A DNA stretch of 64,000 nt from Eretmocerus hayati (GCA_029851415.1 CM056742.1:145829121-145893120); one strand, 5' to 3'. Positions 45,340-58,963 are shown, numbered from the stretch's first letter. Notes: generated by a model not told the origin, from the sequence alone. Made by a program: numbers and translations.

Positions 45340-48300
45340 AAAGACGGGGAAAAATGTCACTCTGATATGGCGCGTGAATTTACATCTAATCGTTATTTTT
45401 CTTCAACGGCTGAAAAAAATTGTACAAGCGCACGTAGAAAGCTCATTTAATATCCTTATAGAGAGACGTTAAAAGAAGTGATTGGTTGGCTCCATGTCGG
45501 AAACATTTTGTTATTGCTAAATAAATTTAGAGAATAGAATAAATGATCCTTGGTGATGTTTGATTATCACGCCATGACTTTTTCTCTCACGATTATACCC
45601 TACAGGTAGAGCTGTGCGCGACTAGTAAAATCAAAAGCTCGAGTCAGATCCTCACGATTAGGAAATATATCTGGAAAAGTGTTATTTCAAAAGATGTTTT
45701 TTATTTAACACTCACTGATTTATTTTTATTGAACGCATGGTTCATAGAGATGAATTAAAGTTCCTTTGATGTGTTTGAATTTGTTTTTTTAATATATGAA
45801 GCAAATGATATGTAGTTCATGAACATCGAGATTGTCAAGATTCAGAGGACGTTTGATTCATCGATAATTTATAAGCATAAGTTTGTTTGGGACGGATCAA
45901 AATGTTAAAAACAAGAAAAAATGCTTGCTCACTGAAATGGGTTTGAGAATAATACAATTTCATAAAAATGATAGATTTACAAGGGATTCATTTCTTGGAA
46001 ATTTATGAAATATTGCCACGTTGAATTTGCCCGCAACGGCAAACTAAGACAAGTAATTGAGTTACTATCGAGCATATTATGGGGAGTCATTAACCTTTTC
46101 TTGTGCTCTGTATGTCAATGCGCACGTAATTCGGGTTGAAAACGCTTTCGATGTTTGAAGCCGATCCAAATCTAATATAAGGATCAAAATACTGTACTGA
46201 GGTATCTTCTCGTCACGTCATTTCAAGGTCAAAAAACACAAGCCCTTTCGATTTTACCATCAAAATGTCTGCATTATTCTGCCTTTTATCGAAAAAGCGT
46301 GGGTTTTAGACTGTCGATAGTAATTATTCGCAGATTTTTGAGTGACATTCCGTAATGTTAATATAAAGGATCATCAGTATCAAATAATATCCCTTCAAAG
46401 CTGAAAGTACGAATCAATTGATTTAGGAAATACGTGTTCCTACAGTTTCGGTAAAACTTCCAGTTGCAAAAACATTTTTTGAGAATTTTTCAAGCGCCCT
46501 GATTTTCAAATTAGGTCGACGGCTCTTCGACCATGTATTGTAATTGTATTATGACTAATTTTCATTTCGAATTGCGTTTGTAAAATGTAGAATCTAAATA
46601 TAGTACAGACCTACACAGAATGTTTGAAAATCGCATTAGGCCCTATAGTCCTAATGCTCAGGCTAATGCAGTAAGCAGTAACAGTAAAAATGTGAAATAG
46701 ACAGTCGGATCTGCTTTATTTATTCAAAAACCCTCTTCTTCATTGCAAAATATCATATAAGAGCCCTGAATTAGGCAGCTCTGTGTGAATGTCAGTGAAA
46801 TGATCGTGGTGAAGACCAACGAATATAGACGCTTAGTGAAAACTCTCCCTCACAAGCGATTTCACAGGTAATTAAGAGGTTCGGCGAAAAGTCATAAACA
46901 GAAACAGCGAGCCTGTCTGTCCTTGCCAAAAGACGCTCGCTTACCTCGTCAAAATATTTACCAATCGCATCCATGCCTTTTTGACTGACTCGTTCGATCG
47001 ATGCTCGCTACTCAAGGCGCTAATATGAGCTTTAACCTGCTTTAACTACGTAATTATGTACGGGAATGTATTAAAATATAGCTCGAAATAAAAAATCTGG
47101 TACTTCTGAACTCATCTCGTGATCTGGTCAAGTTTTCCAAATTTGTTGTAAAAAAACTCGAGGCTAAGTGCATAATTTACCGCAGCCTATATTATAACCA
47201 TAAAACGTTGACAAAACAACAATTCTCAGACGGCCCATTTTCCACCTCAGAATTTGGGTTGATTTTGGCGCAGGTGTAGCGTTATTTTTCGACTATTTAA
47301 TTGTAATTTAAATTGTCGTGACATCAGAGCCTACAAATCACATGTGGATGATGCACTAACGCTGCGTCTGCACCTCTCCAAATGGACTCTTCCAAAATCG
47401 TCTGAGATTCATAATTCATACGGCTATACATCACAGAGTTTTTCTATCTGAAGAAAAAACTTGTAAGTTACCTGTTTGGACTATACAAAATTAGGTATTT
47501 ATCCTCCTCTTGGGGTGGTGTTACCGGCTTTCCCAGTGGCTCTCGCTGCGATAATTTTTGATTATTTCACAAACTTTGTAAAAGGTGGGTTATCTTACTT
47601 AAAATGTTAGAGCATGACTGGTTTTGTATTTCGAATTGGATGAATTGATACTATTACTAATATTGAACTGATGAGTTCACCACACAGCGTAACCTTAACA
47701 AATTATCCAAAATTATCTGACAAACAAGCAGACGAAAACGACCTCTCAGGACAATATGATCTACGATACTGATCAGTCCCAATCAGTCCTCTTGATTCAT
47801 CGTCTAAGAACTCGACCCTCTCCTCTACTCCCTCTCTGAGGGATCCGGCGCCTTGACGCAACCGTATTCAATACCGGAGTATCGCCGGTACTCGCACAAC
47901 GACATTTTACTCGCGGACTCGCGCGTAAAGTGTCCTTGCGTATTTCTGTAGTTTCTGGTATCAATGATTCTATATACCAGGTGAATAATTTTCAAGAAGA
48001 TGTTGCAAAATTTCATCAATACAGACAATAATATCGGTAGATTTTGGAGATATCGTGAATCTAGGAATAACAAAGACCGATTCTCTGAGCTTTTTTAAAA
48101 TCAGAATTGGCATTACTTTTGAATTGACAAGATATCTCGGAAATTAACGAAGATATTTGGGAACTCGACAATCTTCAAAATTTTTCTAAAACATTCAAGA
48201 TTCTAGATTTCATCGTACTCAACCGTTTAGTCAAAATAAAGCAATTTTCACGAGAAAAGTTAACTCCGTGAGTAAAACTATAGCTGTAAGTTTGACACGA

Positions 48301-48764
48301 TAATGAACTGAAAATCAGTGAAAAAACCATTCAATTAATCAAAACGGAATTATTACAGCCAAACGGCTTCAATCATCAATTTATATACAGTTGAGAGAAA
48401 CCTTTTTTTTATCATCAGTTGAAATCTATCACTTGGGACGAGACATAGTAATGTGGGATTCTTCTAAATTGATGCACTGCTGATTTTCGCATCTTGCGAT
48501 GGACCAAAAACTAGTTGAAAGGAAACTTCACGGAGCTTGATTCATTTACTCAACGAATTTCGTTCGGGGACGTGCAGTGAGATTCAAATGCGATATAAGT
48601 ACATTTGATTAATGCAGTTACTGCTTGGTGCAAACTAGCGTACTTCCTACTCCCATTCCAGTATTCCCCCCCTCCTTTATTCTTTTCGATCGCTTTGTTC
48701 ATCATCACTTGCCTGCAGTCGTAATCTCTCTTACCTAAAATTGCACTTAATCACATTGCCAAAA
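45340..48764. other. Intergenic DNA upstream of the dehydrogenase gene
   Basis: No exon chain is recognised. A minus-strand ATG at 46974 in good context starts MDAIGKYFDE followed by a donor-like GTAAGC; a possible first exon without found partners. A diverged copy of the 11.9-kb hairpin family lies at about 48000-48180. GC-rich, C-runs at 48650-48680 may belong to the promoter of the dehydrogenase gene. Confidence 0.3.
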
Positions 48765-50133
48765 ATGCGTCCTATCGCCGTTTTATCTGCAATTCCACAA
48801 TTATCTCATCATCTTCAGTTAGCACTCCCAAACGCAATTTTTATAAACTTGAAATCCGGTAAGTCCATGTGAAATTGTAATGATACAGAAATGTCATAGT
48901 GCTGGAAAATCGATTGGCAGATGAGCAGACCCATGTATTAATGAAAAGAAATCGGTCAATAACCGAAAAAATGGACGCACCGCCAGTCTCACGATCATAT
49001 TTCAAATAGTCAAGTGATCCTCAATTCTGAGTCGAAAATAATTCGAACTATCTCGAAAGTTGACTATGGGGTTTACTGCAACTGTTCGATTAAAAATAAT
49101 TCAACAATTCCAGGCCAAGATGATACTGTTTCTCATCTGACAAAGTCAGAAATCGTCGTGGCGGACGTTGATTTACTGATGCCCTATGTCGATAAATTAT
49201 CGGAAACAAAATGGGTTCAAGCTACTTGGGCAGGCTTAGAAAATTTCGTGGCTAACCTGAGGAATAAAACCATTGCATTTACAATTACTCGCTTCTCTGG
49301 AATTGATTTTGGTTACGCTATGTCGGAATACGTGGTATCGCAGATAGTAAATTTCGAACGTGACCAAAAAAGGTTGTATGAAAATCAAGCAAAAGGTGTG
49401 TGGGATACAAGTGGTAGAATCAGTGATCATAGGCGAATAAGTGATTTGACAATCGGAGTCTTAGGATTAGGAGAAATCGGGAGTTTTGGTGAGTTACGCA
49501 AAAAATAATCACTTATCGAACGTTATAAATCTAAGTGTACGGTAATCAACGTGAATTTCAGTGGCAAAAACTTTGAAAGGTTTTGGCGCTACAATTTGGG
49601 GTTTGTCGAGAACAGGTTCGCACAAAGAAGAATATATCGATAAGCAGGTGACAACAAAACTGTTACCTGAATTATTAAAAGCTTCCGACTACGTGATCAA
49701 CACAATGCCTAGCACCGACGATACAAGAGGATTGTTGAACGGTGACGTTTTGGAATATTGCTCTGCTAAAAAATCAATTTTTATCAATATCGGCAGAGGA
49801 TCGATAATAAGAGAAAATGATTTGATAAATGCACTTGAGAAAAAATGGATTTCTGGAGCAATACTTGATGTATTTGAAAACGAACCACTCCCACAAGCCA
49901 GTAAATTGTGGACATTACCCGAGGTCACTAATTAAACACTGAATTCACAATTTCATTTTTATTACATCGAAATATATTTTGTATAAAATTTAATCTTACA
50001 GGTAGTGATCTCTCCTCATGTGTCAGGGATTTCTAGATCCAGTGACATAGCGAGAGTATTCGCCGAAAATCATCGGAGATATTCGAACGGTGAACCGTTG
50101 AAGAACATTATTGATATATCCCGTGGGTATTGA
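48765..50133 (+). CDS. D-isomer-specific 2-hydroxyacid dehydrogenase, GhrA-like (320 aa)
   Basis: Exons 48765-48858, 49114-49488, 49562-49923 and 50002-50133, phases 1, 1, 0, TGA at 50131. The family reduces 2-oxoacids such as glyoxylate or hydroxypyruvate with NAD(P)H. The Rossmann motif GLGEIG is at residues 149-154, followed by VAKTLKGFGA and an SRT segment that, ending in Arg rather than an acidic residue, favours NADP(H). NTMPSTDDTRG is at about 203-213. The catalytic triad is complete: Arg235 in NIGRGS, Glu264 in DVFENEPLP and His283 in SPHVSG. LWTLPEV before the His is typical of the GhrA type. No targeting peptide is evident; cytosolic. AATAAA at 50250-50255 is a good poly(A) signal. 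The gene converges on translin with about 290 bp between stops. Length fits the family (about 310-330). The precise substrate cannot be read from sequence. Confidence 0.9.
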
Positions 50134-50249
50134 AAATCACCTTGAATAATCTATATCTAAGTTCCTCTAAGATACTCAGACTAACTATTAACTAAGAATT
50201 CAAAGTAAGCTTTGACCTGTGGACTTGGAACATTTGAAATATTCCAAGA

Positions 50250-50255
50250 AATAAA
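50250..50255 (+). terminator. Poly(A) signal of the 2-hydroxyacid dehydrogenase gene
   Basis: AATAAA 117 bases after the stop codon, within the short convergent interval before the translin 3' end. Confidence 0.6.
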
Positions 50256-50425
50256 ATTAGAAGTCAGTTTTTACAAAGTCTTGTATCCAAAACCTCCTCA
50301 TTGGAAGTTAATAAAACATAAAGTATTAAATTTGTTTTTTGATTGTACAGCACGAGCTTGTTGAAAAATATACTCTGACATCATACAGTATAAGTGGTTC
50401 AAATCTGTACCGCTCAACACTCTAC

Positions 50426-52054
50426 TTACGCATCTTGGTCCATATTTTCTGCAGTTTTCTGCTCTGCACCAGCATTGGGTTTCAGGCCACGAATGCTCAA
50501 GTCATAAACAACCTCTTCTATTTTTTTGACATCATATTTCAGTGCGTCAAAACGTTTCCTCAAGCCGTCATTCTTCAGGTTCAATAGTCTGAAACCTGCG
50601 TTCAACTGATTTACAAACTGTGATATTTCTATTGGGCGATGATAATCACCATTGGTCACACTATTTACAGCAAAACGACTCTGCAAAATAATCAATGTGT
50701 TAATGACGAATAAATTGTTAAAATTTAAATCAAGAGTTGTAAGAGGCCTTTCATTGCTTACTCACCAATTCTGACCCCAATTGGAGTAAGCCCATCAGGA
50801 AATCTTCTAAATCCAGGTGGAATCCTTTTTCTCGTTTGTCGTGCACTGTAAATATAAAATTCATAATAAGGAACAGAATGAACATTCAAGAATCATGTAA
50901 TAAAATCTCCTTAATTCAAAGTTCTTGATACCATCAGACTTTATTGGCAACATCCAGTCAATTTTCACCAAATTTCCGACGTTTCGAGTGCGTATCTCAC
51001 CCCACTTATCACGGTATTGCAAGGAAAATGCCAAATTTGTAGAGAGTCATGGTTTTCATAACACACATGTATAATCAATTATCGTAAAAATGTCTATATT
51101 GTATTGTCAGAATCAAAACATTCGTTCAAAGGACAATCACACATCAACTGCTACGCTCTAAAATTCCCCCTCGTAATTCTCTGATGAGGATTGTGAGATA
51201 CGCATGCAATACGTTGGAAATTTGATGAAGATCGAATAGACATTAGCAATAAAATCTCATTGTATCAAGGATTGTGCCAGCGTACGAAAGAGAATCCATT
51301 CCATTAACACAAGAATCATCTTTCATTAGATATCAATTCACTTACTTCCCAAAATCTCAGCCACTGTTTCTCTTGTGACAAGTATCTTGACCTCAAGATA
51401 AACTACTAATGAAGCTAGGAAACACAGTTTTTGAGTCACCATCCTCCAGTGATCATGGAAACGATAGTACTGATCATGGGGCACTAGAGTTGCAAGTTTC
51501 TGATATTGTTTTCTAACTTCTTCAAATGATTCTCTTGCTTTCAGGCAATATTTTGCAACAACTGGAATGAAAAGCAATTATGAACTCCACTACTTCAAAC
51601 ACTGAAAAGATGATTGCGCGGACTCACTTATATTCTCTTCTGTATGTTCATTGTGAATATTCTGCAGCGTCATTACAATATCCCTGGAGATTCTCTCGAT
51701 TTCTTTGACATTGTTACGAATTTCCTACAATGAGACAATTCCAATAAGCAATGATTGACACAGCCTTACTAGAATAGCCTCAATGAGACTGGTGAATCAA
51801 CTCGAAAGAAGTAAAGGATTCTCAAAAGTAATCCTCCATATCAAGATTAGTGAGATTCAAGTGTCACTTAACAGGAAATTCGGCTATCAAAAAAAGTGTA
51901 TGTAATTTTCTTGCTGAATGCCGGTAGGTAACCTCAAACTGCGAATCAGAGAAATGTCAAGAATTTTGTGAAATATACTCACTTCTCGTAAATCTTGTTC
52001 ACCATTCAAGTGATCTTGAAACGCATTAAAAACTTCTACAATCGTGTCACTCAT
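50426..52054 (-). CDS. Tsn: Translin (239 aa), complete
   Basis: Translin is an RNA/ssDNA-binding ring protein; with its partner TRAX it forms the C3PO endoribonuclease that removes passenger strands of small RNAs. Exons (minus): 51983-52054, 51628-51724, 51346-51561, 50766-50845 and 50426-50680; phases 0, 1, 1, 0. ATG at 52054 (MSDTIVEVFNAFQDHLNGEQ). Signature segments: DQYYRFHDHWRMVTQKLCFL, YLEVKILVTRETVAEILGM, REKGFHLDLEDFLMGLLQLG, SRFAVNSVTNGDYHRPIEIS, GFRLLNLKNDGLRKRFDALK and YDVKKIEEVVYDLSIRGL. Together they cover the full all-helical translin fold with no gap. The length fits the family (about 225-240). The acidic/Gln C-terminal tail is unremarkable. The gene is tail-to-tail with the dehydrogenase. 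Confidence 0.95.
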
Positions 52055-52199
52055 GGTATCGGACAGGTGTTACCAAAATTGTTCGAAATTTTCTCGTTCT
52101 CTTGTTCTAAACAATCGCGCAGTGTGCTCGAGTTGTTTTGTAAGTTTTGTTATCAAAATCAGTCTATTCAAGAGGGGGGGGGTTGCCTGCCGGTTCAGC

Positions 52200-55100
52200 A
52201 TGGAATTTGAGTGAGCAATGTAGATTCCTATACATGCGCATATGTAGGATATGTAGGAATTGATAACGTGTACCGACATGGTACCGACACTTCGATTTTT
52301 GGATAATCAAATATTATTTTGAGCCCACGATTGAAGTTTTTCGGTCATTCTGGATTTCAACATCATGCCGCAATGCCAAATTATATACCGAGCATGAGAG
52401 AAGTCGTCCTGATTCTTACGTGGACTAAGAGTAACAGAATGATATTTATGAAGAATCCCCAGTACTGCTGTCCGTAAACGAGCGAATTGCAGAAAATTAA
52501 TTTCATCGTGAATATTCACAAAGAATAGTTTACATTAATGATTTTTCATCCTAGACCTTATCCCAAATCCAATTGATATCTTTGGTACGTCTGATACACC
52601 AGATTCAGGGTATCTGTAGATCCTTGAACTCCTGGAAATCCTGGCAGGTCTACTTGAGCTTGTCGCTAAATCCTTGAAAATCTTAAAAACTCCTTGAATA
52701 AGTTTCCAATCCATGAAATTTTCATAAGAAACTTTCTCACTTGGCGGACTTAGAGTATATTAGAGATTAACAATAAGTATAATGACGGTATTTACTCGGC
52801 TGCATCTGCCCGTGGACCAGTCCAAGTAGCGTAGTCCTATATAGACGCAATAACTACATGTCAGATAGTCCTCAAAGTACTGCAAATAAGGCTGCAAAAT
52901 GAGCTAAGTTTAAGGGCGCCGAAAATTCGATCTCCCTCATTCGAGTTTCTTATCTTTAGGTGTATCAAACTCTCAACAAGTAATGTGATCTATTTCGATG
53001 CGAGTTGTATAGAGCTATTTTACAGAGCCATCCTGTCCAAATTTGGATGTATACACCTAAAAACAGTTGGTTACTCAATGATAGACCCATCCGTGACAAA
53101 ATGCATTGATAGTGACTTGATGCCATTATTTATTTTGACTTGAAATAAGTATTGTTCCACGATAAATCCCTTAATCAATCATTCAAAACCTCCTTCAATT
53201 CCTAAAATTTCCGTCCTTCAAATCCTGAAAAACTCCTCGAATGACAATTTGAAAATTCCATTGATACCCTGAAATCGCAACAAATCATTATAAGAAGAAG
53301 CTGTTTATAATCAAATTTTTCGTCTGAATCATTGCTATTCCAGATCGTGTCCCTAACACCTGATTATTGGAAATATCAATGTAGGATTTTGAATGTTTTT
53401 TTTTGAGGAATCACTGGTTCTTTTCCAGTTTCCGAATCCCAGAAGTCCAAAAATTTGCAAGGGAAGTGTACGGAACGTTTCCGGAATGTATTCTTATGCA
53501 CAAGGTTTTGACCCTTTCTGAATGGAATAACTTGTGAAGATTCAACCTTGATCGGTGGTACAGCACCGTGGATCAGCTACGTGGATTGCAGAGCAGTTGT
53601 CTGTCATAAGTTCATCAGCATTAATCAAAAGGTAGAAATGCTTTGTCAGTAGTAATTAGTTCTTACTAAGGGCTATTTTTCTTATTTGAGCAATTTTGAT
53701 TTAATCTCTTTAGAAGTTATTTTGCTAAGCAAGGGCTATTGTTGTCACTCCTTAATTCATATACTTCCATAATGCTTTCAACCAGTTTGATTCCAGAATT
53801 TCGAGAGAGTAAAACAGTCGTTGCCGGTGTAATCCTCCAATTTTGCTAGACAATCTGTAGAGTCTTTCGCTTAACTAGATAAAACACATTTTTGGTATTC
53901 ATTTAATTTACATTTACGTTGATTGCCCAATCCTGTAGTGATGTACAAAAACTCATCACAGAAAATTGTACCGACACTTCTTCGTATATAACTATTCCCA
54001 CTCCACTCAGAGCCACTCGAGTTTTATTAGAAATTCATGATAGAAGCCTCAACTTAGCAATATTATAATTCTTGCACATTATTTGCGGCTCAAGAGCATG
54101 CATTACGAGTGTCTGAGAAAGAGATTCAGTGTTAATAGACGGTATTTTTTGCACAAGTTTCTTGCCGCGTGTCAGGCGCGCGCACGGCTGGGCGCGGGGC
54201 GAGGAAGATGCAAACAGGTTTGCTCTGTTCTTTCGTGTCTTGATTGCAAGCCAACCGCCTCGTCGAAGGTGGCATCGCATGCTTCGACGACCATCGCCTG
54301 GACGAGATGCAAAAAAATTTCGAATGACTTGAAAGAGTGAGAGAATACGGCCATGCATTACACGCGGGGCGGCGCCAATCGGCAATCCTTTGCTTCCGTT
54401 CGTAAAAAAGTGATGCTCTTCGAGACAATCAGGTTGTTTCTACTTCTTTCACAAGTCCAGCTATCAATGAGTGTTTGTGAGAACTGAGAACTCAGGATTG
54501 AGAATGTGTATGCAGGAAAGCGATGACGACTTAACTTGCTGAAATCAAATCCAAGTTGCCAAAAGATTTCCAAATGTTCGGGTTATATGAATCTGATAGA
54601 ACTTTTTGGCATCACTGCTAGTCGTTTCAGTGGCATTCTAGGAAAATTTGCATGTTTGGAATCGGGTTTAATCAATCCAGTATTTCATAAAAAAATCTCT
54701 CTGGTCAAAATATTATACCTTGATCAAAATTTAGGTGAAAAAAAAAGAGATTCGATCGTGTGAAAATGGTATGTTTTCCACTCTTGGGAAGGCTGCCGCA
54801 GGGGATTTTCGAAAATTTTTTTCGTAGAATCCTGATTCTGAAAATTTCAACTAAGTTCCTGGATCCTCTTAATTGTTTCCTTTAATGCGTATTCCGGGTT
54901 ATCGCCAATTTGTTGTTGACAGCGTGGATGTCCATGATTTGGGACATCCACGCTGAGATTGTTGGTCGTAAAGAGCCAGCTGCTACAGAATCAAGTGTTC
55001 CTGACTCTAATCAATTTAATAATGACCTAAAAACTAAAGAGCTAAGGTGTTTAGCGTGGCTGCCGGAATGCCCGGCATGCGGCTTTGGTAATTAAAATTC

Positions 55101-55524
55101 CGGATTTTTGATTTTCCGAACGATGTTTTCCTACAGTTTCACGTGGTTAGCCAAGTGAAGGCTCCAGACTCGGCTCCAGCGTACAGCTGTAAAATGACTC
55201 TCCTGTCCCGAAGTTTGAAAAAAGTGTATCCAACATGCCTGGATCAGTCAGGAGAGCGCTGTTGAACTTTATACAAATTTTTTCATGATTGTTTCTTAGA
55301 ATATGAGAAAATAAATGATTTGGACTGACCCACATGACTGCTGCGTGTCCCAGAAAGTGTATATAGTGCATGAGCTTTTCAATTCTTCTCCTATTGCACA
55401 TCTGAAAAATCACCAAGTAATTTGCTTGTAGTAAGAACGGTGCAAAAGTTTTATGATTCGACCAATCTTAACGTACTTGGAGGCATTTGATCCCTTGTCT
55501 CGAGTTCTTCAAATCCACTTTTTA
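52200..55524. other. Intergenic DNA, little recognised
   Basis: Near 52519 on the minus strand an ATG opens MKLIFCNSLVYGQQYWGFFI, hydrophobic, up to a donor-like CAC|GTAAGA (about 52420), a possible signal-peptide exon without partners. At 54150-54390 a GC-rich patch is open in most frames on both strands; its overlapping frames are not evidence of a protein. Nothing else stands out. Confidence 0.3.
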
Positions 55525-56484
55525 CAATTGAGGGGGTGGGTGGAAAAAGGGCGTAACTGCAAAACAATCGTTTCGAGAAAATCAATAAAAACTTAATAGA
55601 AACCGCTAGAGGCATAACTGGACGAGTTGAGCTGACTTATTTCGAAGGAGATAGCACTCTCGAAATAGCCCAACCCGAGCCGGGGGATGAAATTTGATTT
55701 TGAGCTTTTTTTAGCAATTTCAAAAAATGCAATTACGCCCTTTTTCCGAATACAGGGTCGAATTTCGTTCTTTCTTCCTCACAATAAGTGGAATTAAATC
55801 TCGCGATCAAGTCCAATCGTCTCCAAATTTTTTGAGAGTGTCCCTGGGCATGTTTTGAAAGATATCTGATTGCTAGGGGGTGGTTCGATTTATGCTCCAC
55901 GGTTCTATCGACACGAAAAGCTTCCATCAGTCGTGTGAAAATGACGAGAAATCTTTTTCACTAGAGAAAGGTAAAAACACTCAGTTTGAAGGTGAAACAA
56001 CATGTTTTCATCGTTTTATCAGGTGGAAAAGCGTTTCCAGGCTCTGGAGAACTTTTATAAAATTCTTCCTCGGTAATTGAGCCCTTTTTCCAGATCCACC
56101 CTCACTTACGCCCTGTTACAGAGTAATTACGCCCTTTTAAATCTTTTCAGTCAGTTACTTAAGCCCTTCTTCCAAATCCTGTTGGGCTGAGCAAAAAATT
56201 AAGCCCTGCTTTGGAAATGTTATCAGAGCAGTTACGCCCTTTTAACATCTTATCATAGCAGTTACGCCCTTTTAACATTCTGTCATTGCACTTACGCCCT
56301 TTTATCGTGCAGATGAATGGGCGTAATGGCGGTTACGCTCTTTTATCTGCCAGACGGTTTTTGGGGTCTTACAAAGAACGGATTTCAGGGGGTGGTAGAT
56401 CTTGGTATAGGCGCTCAAAAAAAGCGATGTCCGGATGAAGGGCATAATGGCGGTTACGCTCTTTTTCCACCCACCCCTCAATTG
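55525..56484. mobile_element. TIR element with internal TTACGCCCTTTT repeats
   Basis: Ends CAATTGAGGGGGTGGGTGGA and TCCACCCACCCCTCAATTG are inverted copies, followed by AAAAAGGGCGTAA on both sides. Toward the right, TTACGCCCTTTTAACATCTT recurs with a period near 32 bp (56225-56310), with further degenerate TTA(C/A)GCCC units from 56100. No coding sequence. The CAATTG at both limits may include target sequence. Confidence 0.75.
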
Positions 56485-56583
56485 CAAAACTCGAATTTGG
56501 AGTGATTATATGAGCAAATAACGGAGACTGTTTGTAATAGATGAAGGCCAAAATTGGAATATAGTTATTACTAAACAGCGTTG

Positions 56584-58125
56584 AGTCCCTGGTAGAAATC
56601 TGTTCAATAATATTGGAGTCAAGTCTAAAATATGGCTAAAAAAACTAGATTAATTCTGGGTGGACAATATATGGCTATTATTTGACTATTTTTATTGGGA
56701 TTGATATCTGTGTCGAATGAAATTGACCAAAAATTGGATAATATTTAGATTGAAGATTGTGGGGGTGGAATACAAATCAAATGTATAAGAATTGGCTAAA
56801 TTTGGCTCTTGTCTGGTACATGCGAAACCATTTTCTGGACACTTATTAGACTTAATCAAAATTTAGCGTAGGTATCTTCCTATGCCCAATTTTTAGGCAT
56901 ATTCGGTATAGAGAATGAGTGAGCGATGAATATATTTATTGCTTATCAATAATGAGATAATCAGTGCATTAACTAGATTAAACAACACACGAATCTAACA
57001 ATACATTTTGCCAAGCATGGATGACGTTCTGGAAGACGGCTTCGGTGCGAGCAAGAAGGCGAGGACGACAGCTAACGAAACCACGACTTCTCATTACATT
57101 ATAAGAAACACATTTTTTGTACACTTCATCAAAATCCAGTATGAGTTCCCTTTTTGTCTTCTTGCTGCACCATGGAAGCACAAACACAACGTATATCACA
57201 TGCAGCAAGCCTCGGCCTCCGCGATCTTGTCCGGGGCATCAATGGTTTTATACATTCGCGAGAAAAACACATTGTCACTGTCACCGATGTCACATATTCT
57301 ATTCACTTAGAGATCTGCCTCGCCGGTGTACTCATCTTGAATATTCAAGTAAAATTAGCTGCCTTGAGTAAACTCGCGTTGAAATTTCATAGAGATCAAC
57401 TAACCTTGCAGACGCTGCAAGTTGACAACGGATACTAATCTCCGGAATTTGAGGTTAAATATCAAGAAAATTAATGTGGCTAATTTTTGTCTATAAATTG
57501 ACTACAATAATTGGCCAAATAATTGTCCAACTATCCTCCTGCACTTGGTTGTCCTATGATCACCAGGTGGCGCATGCCTGGATTAGCTTTCTCACACCAG
57601 GTTTAGCAATGTCATGTCAAGTACCCGATTCTGAACACAACTTTCACATGCCTGATTTCCCGCAGATCTCGACAAACCTTTTGCGACAAAATGATAAGGT
57701 CCTTGATTACCTTGCTTATCCCAGTCAGTCCCATAGTAGAGGACGTGTATATGCTCCTATAGATGTTGCCCACTTGGATTACTCATTTGAAATTTATGCA
57801 ATGTTGAATATTAATAGCACTTCGGCACATTGAATGAACTGTCCAATATATGTCTATTTATTATCCATTACATTTGGGCTTCGAATAGTATTATGTTTAA
57901 TTATTATCCATTTCATTTGGACTTATTTCCAGATCCCCAAAAATGTTGGCTAATTATTGGCCAAAAATTAGTCAAAATCGGAAATGGCTAAAATATGGCC
58001 GTAAAAGTGTTACATCTCAAGTTAAAAAATAGCCAATTCGGTTACCCATAAATTAGCTTGAGTTGGAGTTAATTGGCCATTTTTTAATCAAAAATTGTAA
58101 TGAATTTCTACCAGGGGTATGACTC
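56584..58125. mobile_element. Element with CCCTGGTAGAAAT inverted ends
   Basis: Left end GAGTCCCTGGTAGAAATCTG and right end AATTTCTACCAGGGGTATGA are inverted; subterminal ATGGCTAAAATATGGC and GGCTATT motifs repeat on both sides. The centre contains a more complex segment (57000-57440) that looks captured rather than repetitive. Confidence 0.5.
57154..57438 (+). other. Open frame captured in the 56.6-kb element
   Basis: Ninety-four codons: after an ATG at 57172 it reads MEAQTQRISHAASLGLRDLV and later EKHIVTVTDVTYSIHLEICL, ending at TAA 57438. Protein-like composition, but the other two plus frames and one minus frame are open here as well, and I recognise no domain. A captured gene fragment is possible. 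Confidence 0.25.
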
Positions 58126-58299
58126 TTTTTTACCGCTTAGAACGTGTTTATTACGCCAAACATGACCCAAAAATAATTATTTGGGTCGATTAAAAAAAAA
58201 CTTCATCTGTGGTTGCACGGAGATGGAAACGATTTCATCCACTTCATCGGTGCATTATTTTAAAGGATGGGAGCATGTTGGGTACACTCTCTCGCGAAC

Positions 58300-58500
58300 T
58301 CGCAAAATAGTACATTTCGATACAAGGGTGGAAAAATAGGTTTTGCACACGTGTATCGAACTGTGTTTTTCGAATCCCTGTGAGGAAAAGTGTCTTTTCT
58401 GCACTGGTTACCACTTTCTCGCACATTTAGTCGAAAAATACAGTTCAATACACGGTTGTAAAACCTATTTTTCCACTCTTGTATTGAAATGTACTATTTT
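58300..58500. repeat. Hairpin repeat with TAGTACATTTCGATACAAG ends
   Basis: Left AATAGTACATTTCGATACAA and GGTGGAAAAATAGGTTTTGC pair with right GTAAAACCTATTTTTCCACT and TTGTATTGAAATGTACTATT. Inner GTGTATCGAACTGTGTTTTTCG pairs with CGAAAAATACAGTTCAATACAC. Related to 10040-10075 and 62600-62640. Confidence 0.7.
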
Positions 58501-58963
58501 AGAAAAATTGTGCTACTTGGCTCTGATTGGTCAAAATTGATCTTTCCTCAGATCATTCAAAAGGTCTTGTAACAATCTTTAAAATGAGCAAAAGTACATT
58601 AAAAAATATTGAAGTACGCCAAATTATTGACAAAACGACTTAAGAGGGCATGTTGAGTACACTTATCTTAGCTCTATAATTTTCGATATGGAATCGGATG
58701 AAAAAGCCACAGGAATAAGTGCACTAACATTGCTAATATTTTGAGTTCCTATCTATGATGTCTCATAGCAAGAGGCTCAATGGACACGGTCATTTTCGGA
58801 TTCTCATTATGAGTGGAATTTGAAAGTACGTTCACAAAGTAGAAAACAATTTTTACCGAATTATATCAATACTCTGAGGATATTGTGTAATCTCAACAAA
58901 TTTTTTCTTTAGTAAAATGAAGGATCCGGAGCCCTGATTTTTTCCTTGCGCTTTTACCTTATG

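Noticed and set aside
54035..54428. Several long overlapping frames on both strands
   Set aside because: GC-rich, stop-poor DNA gives open frames in most phases; none has a recognisable domain.
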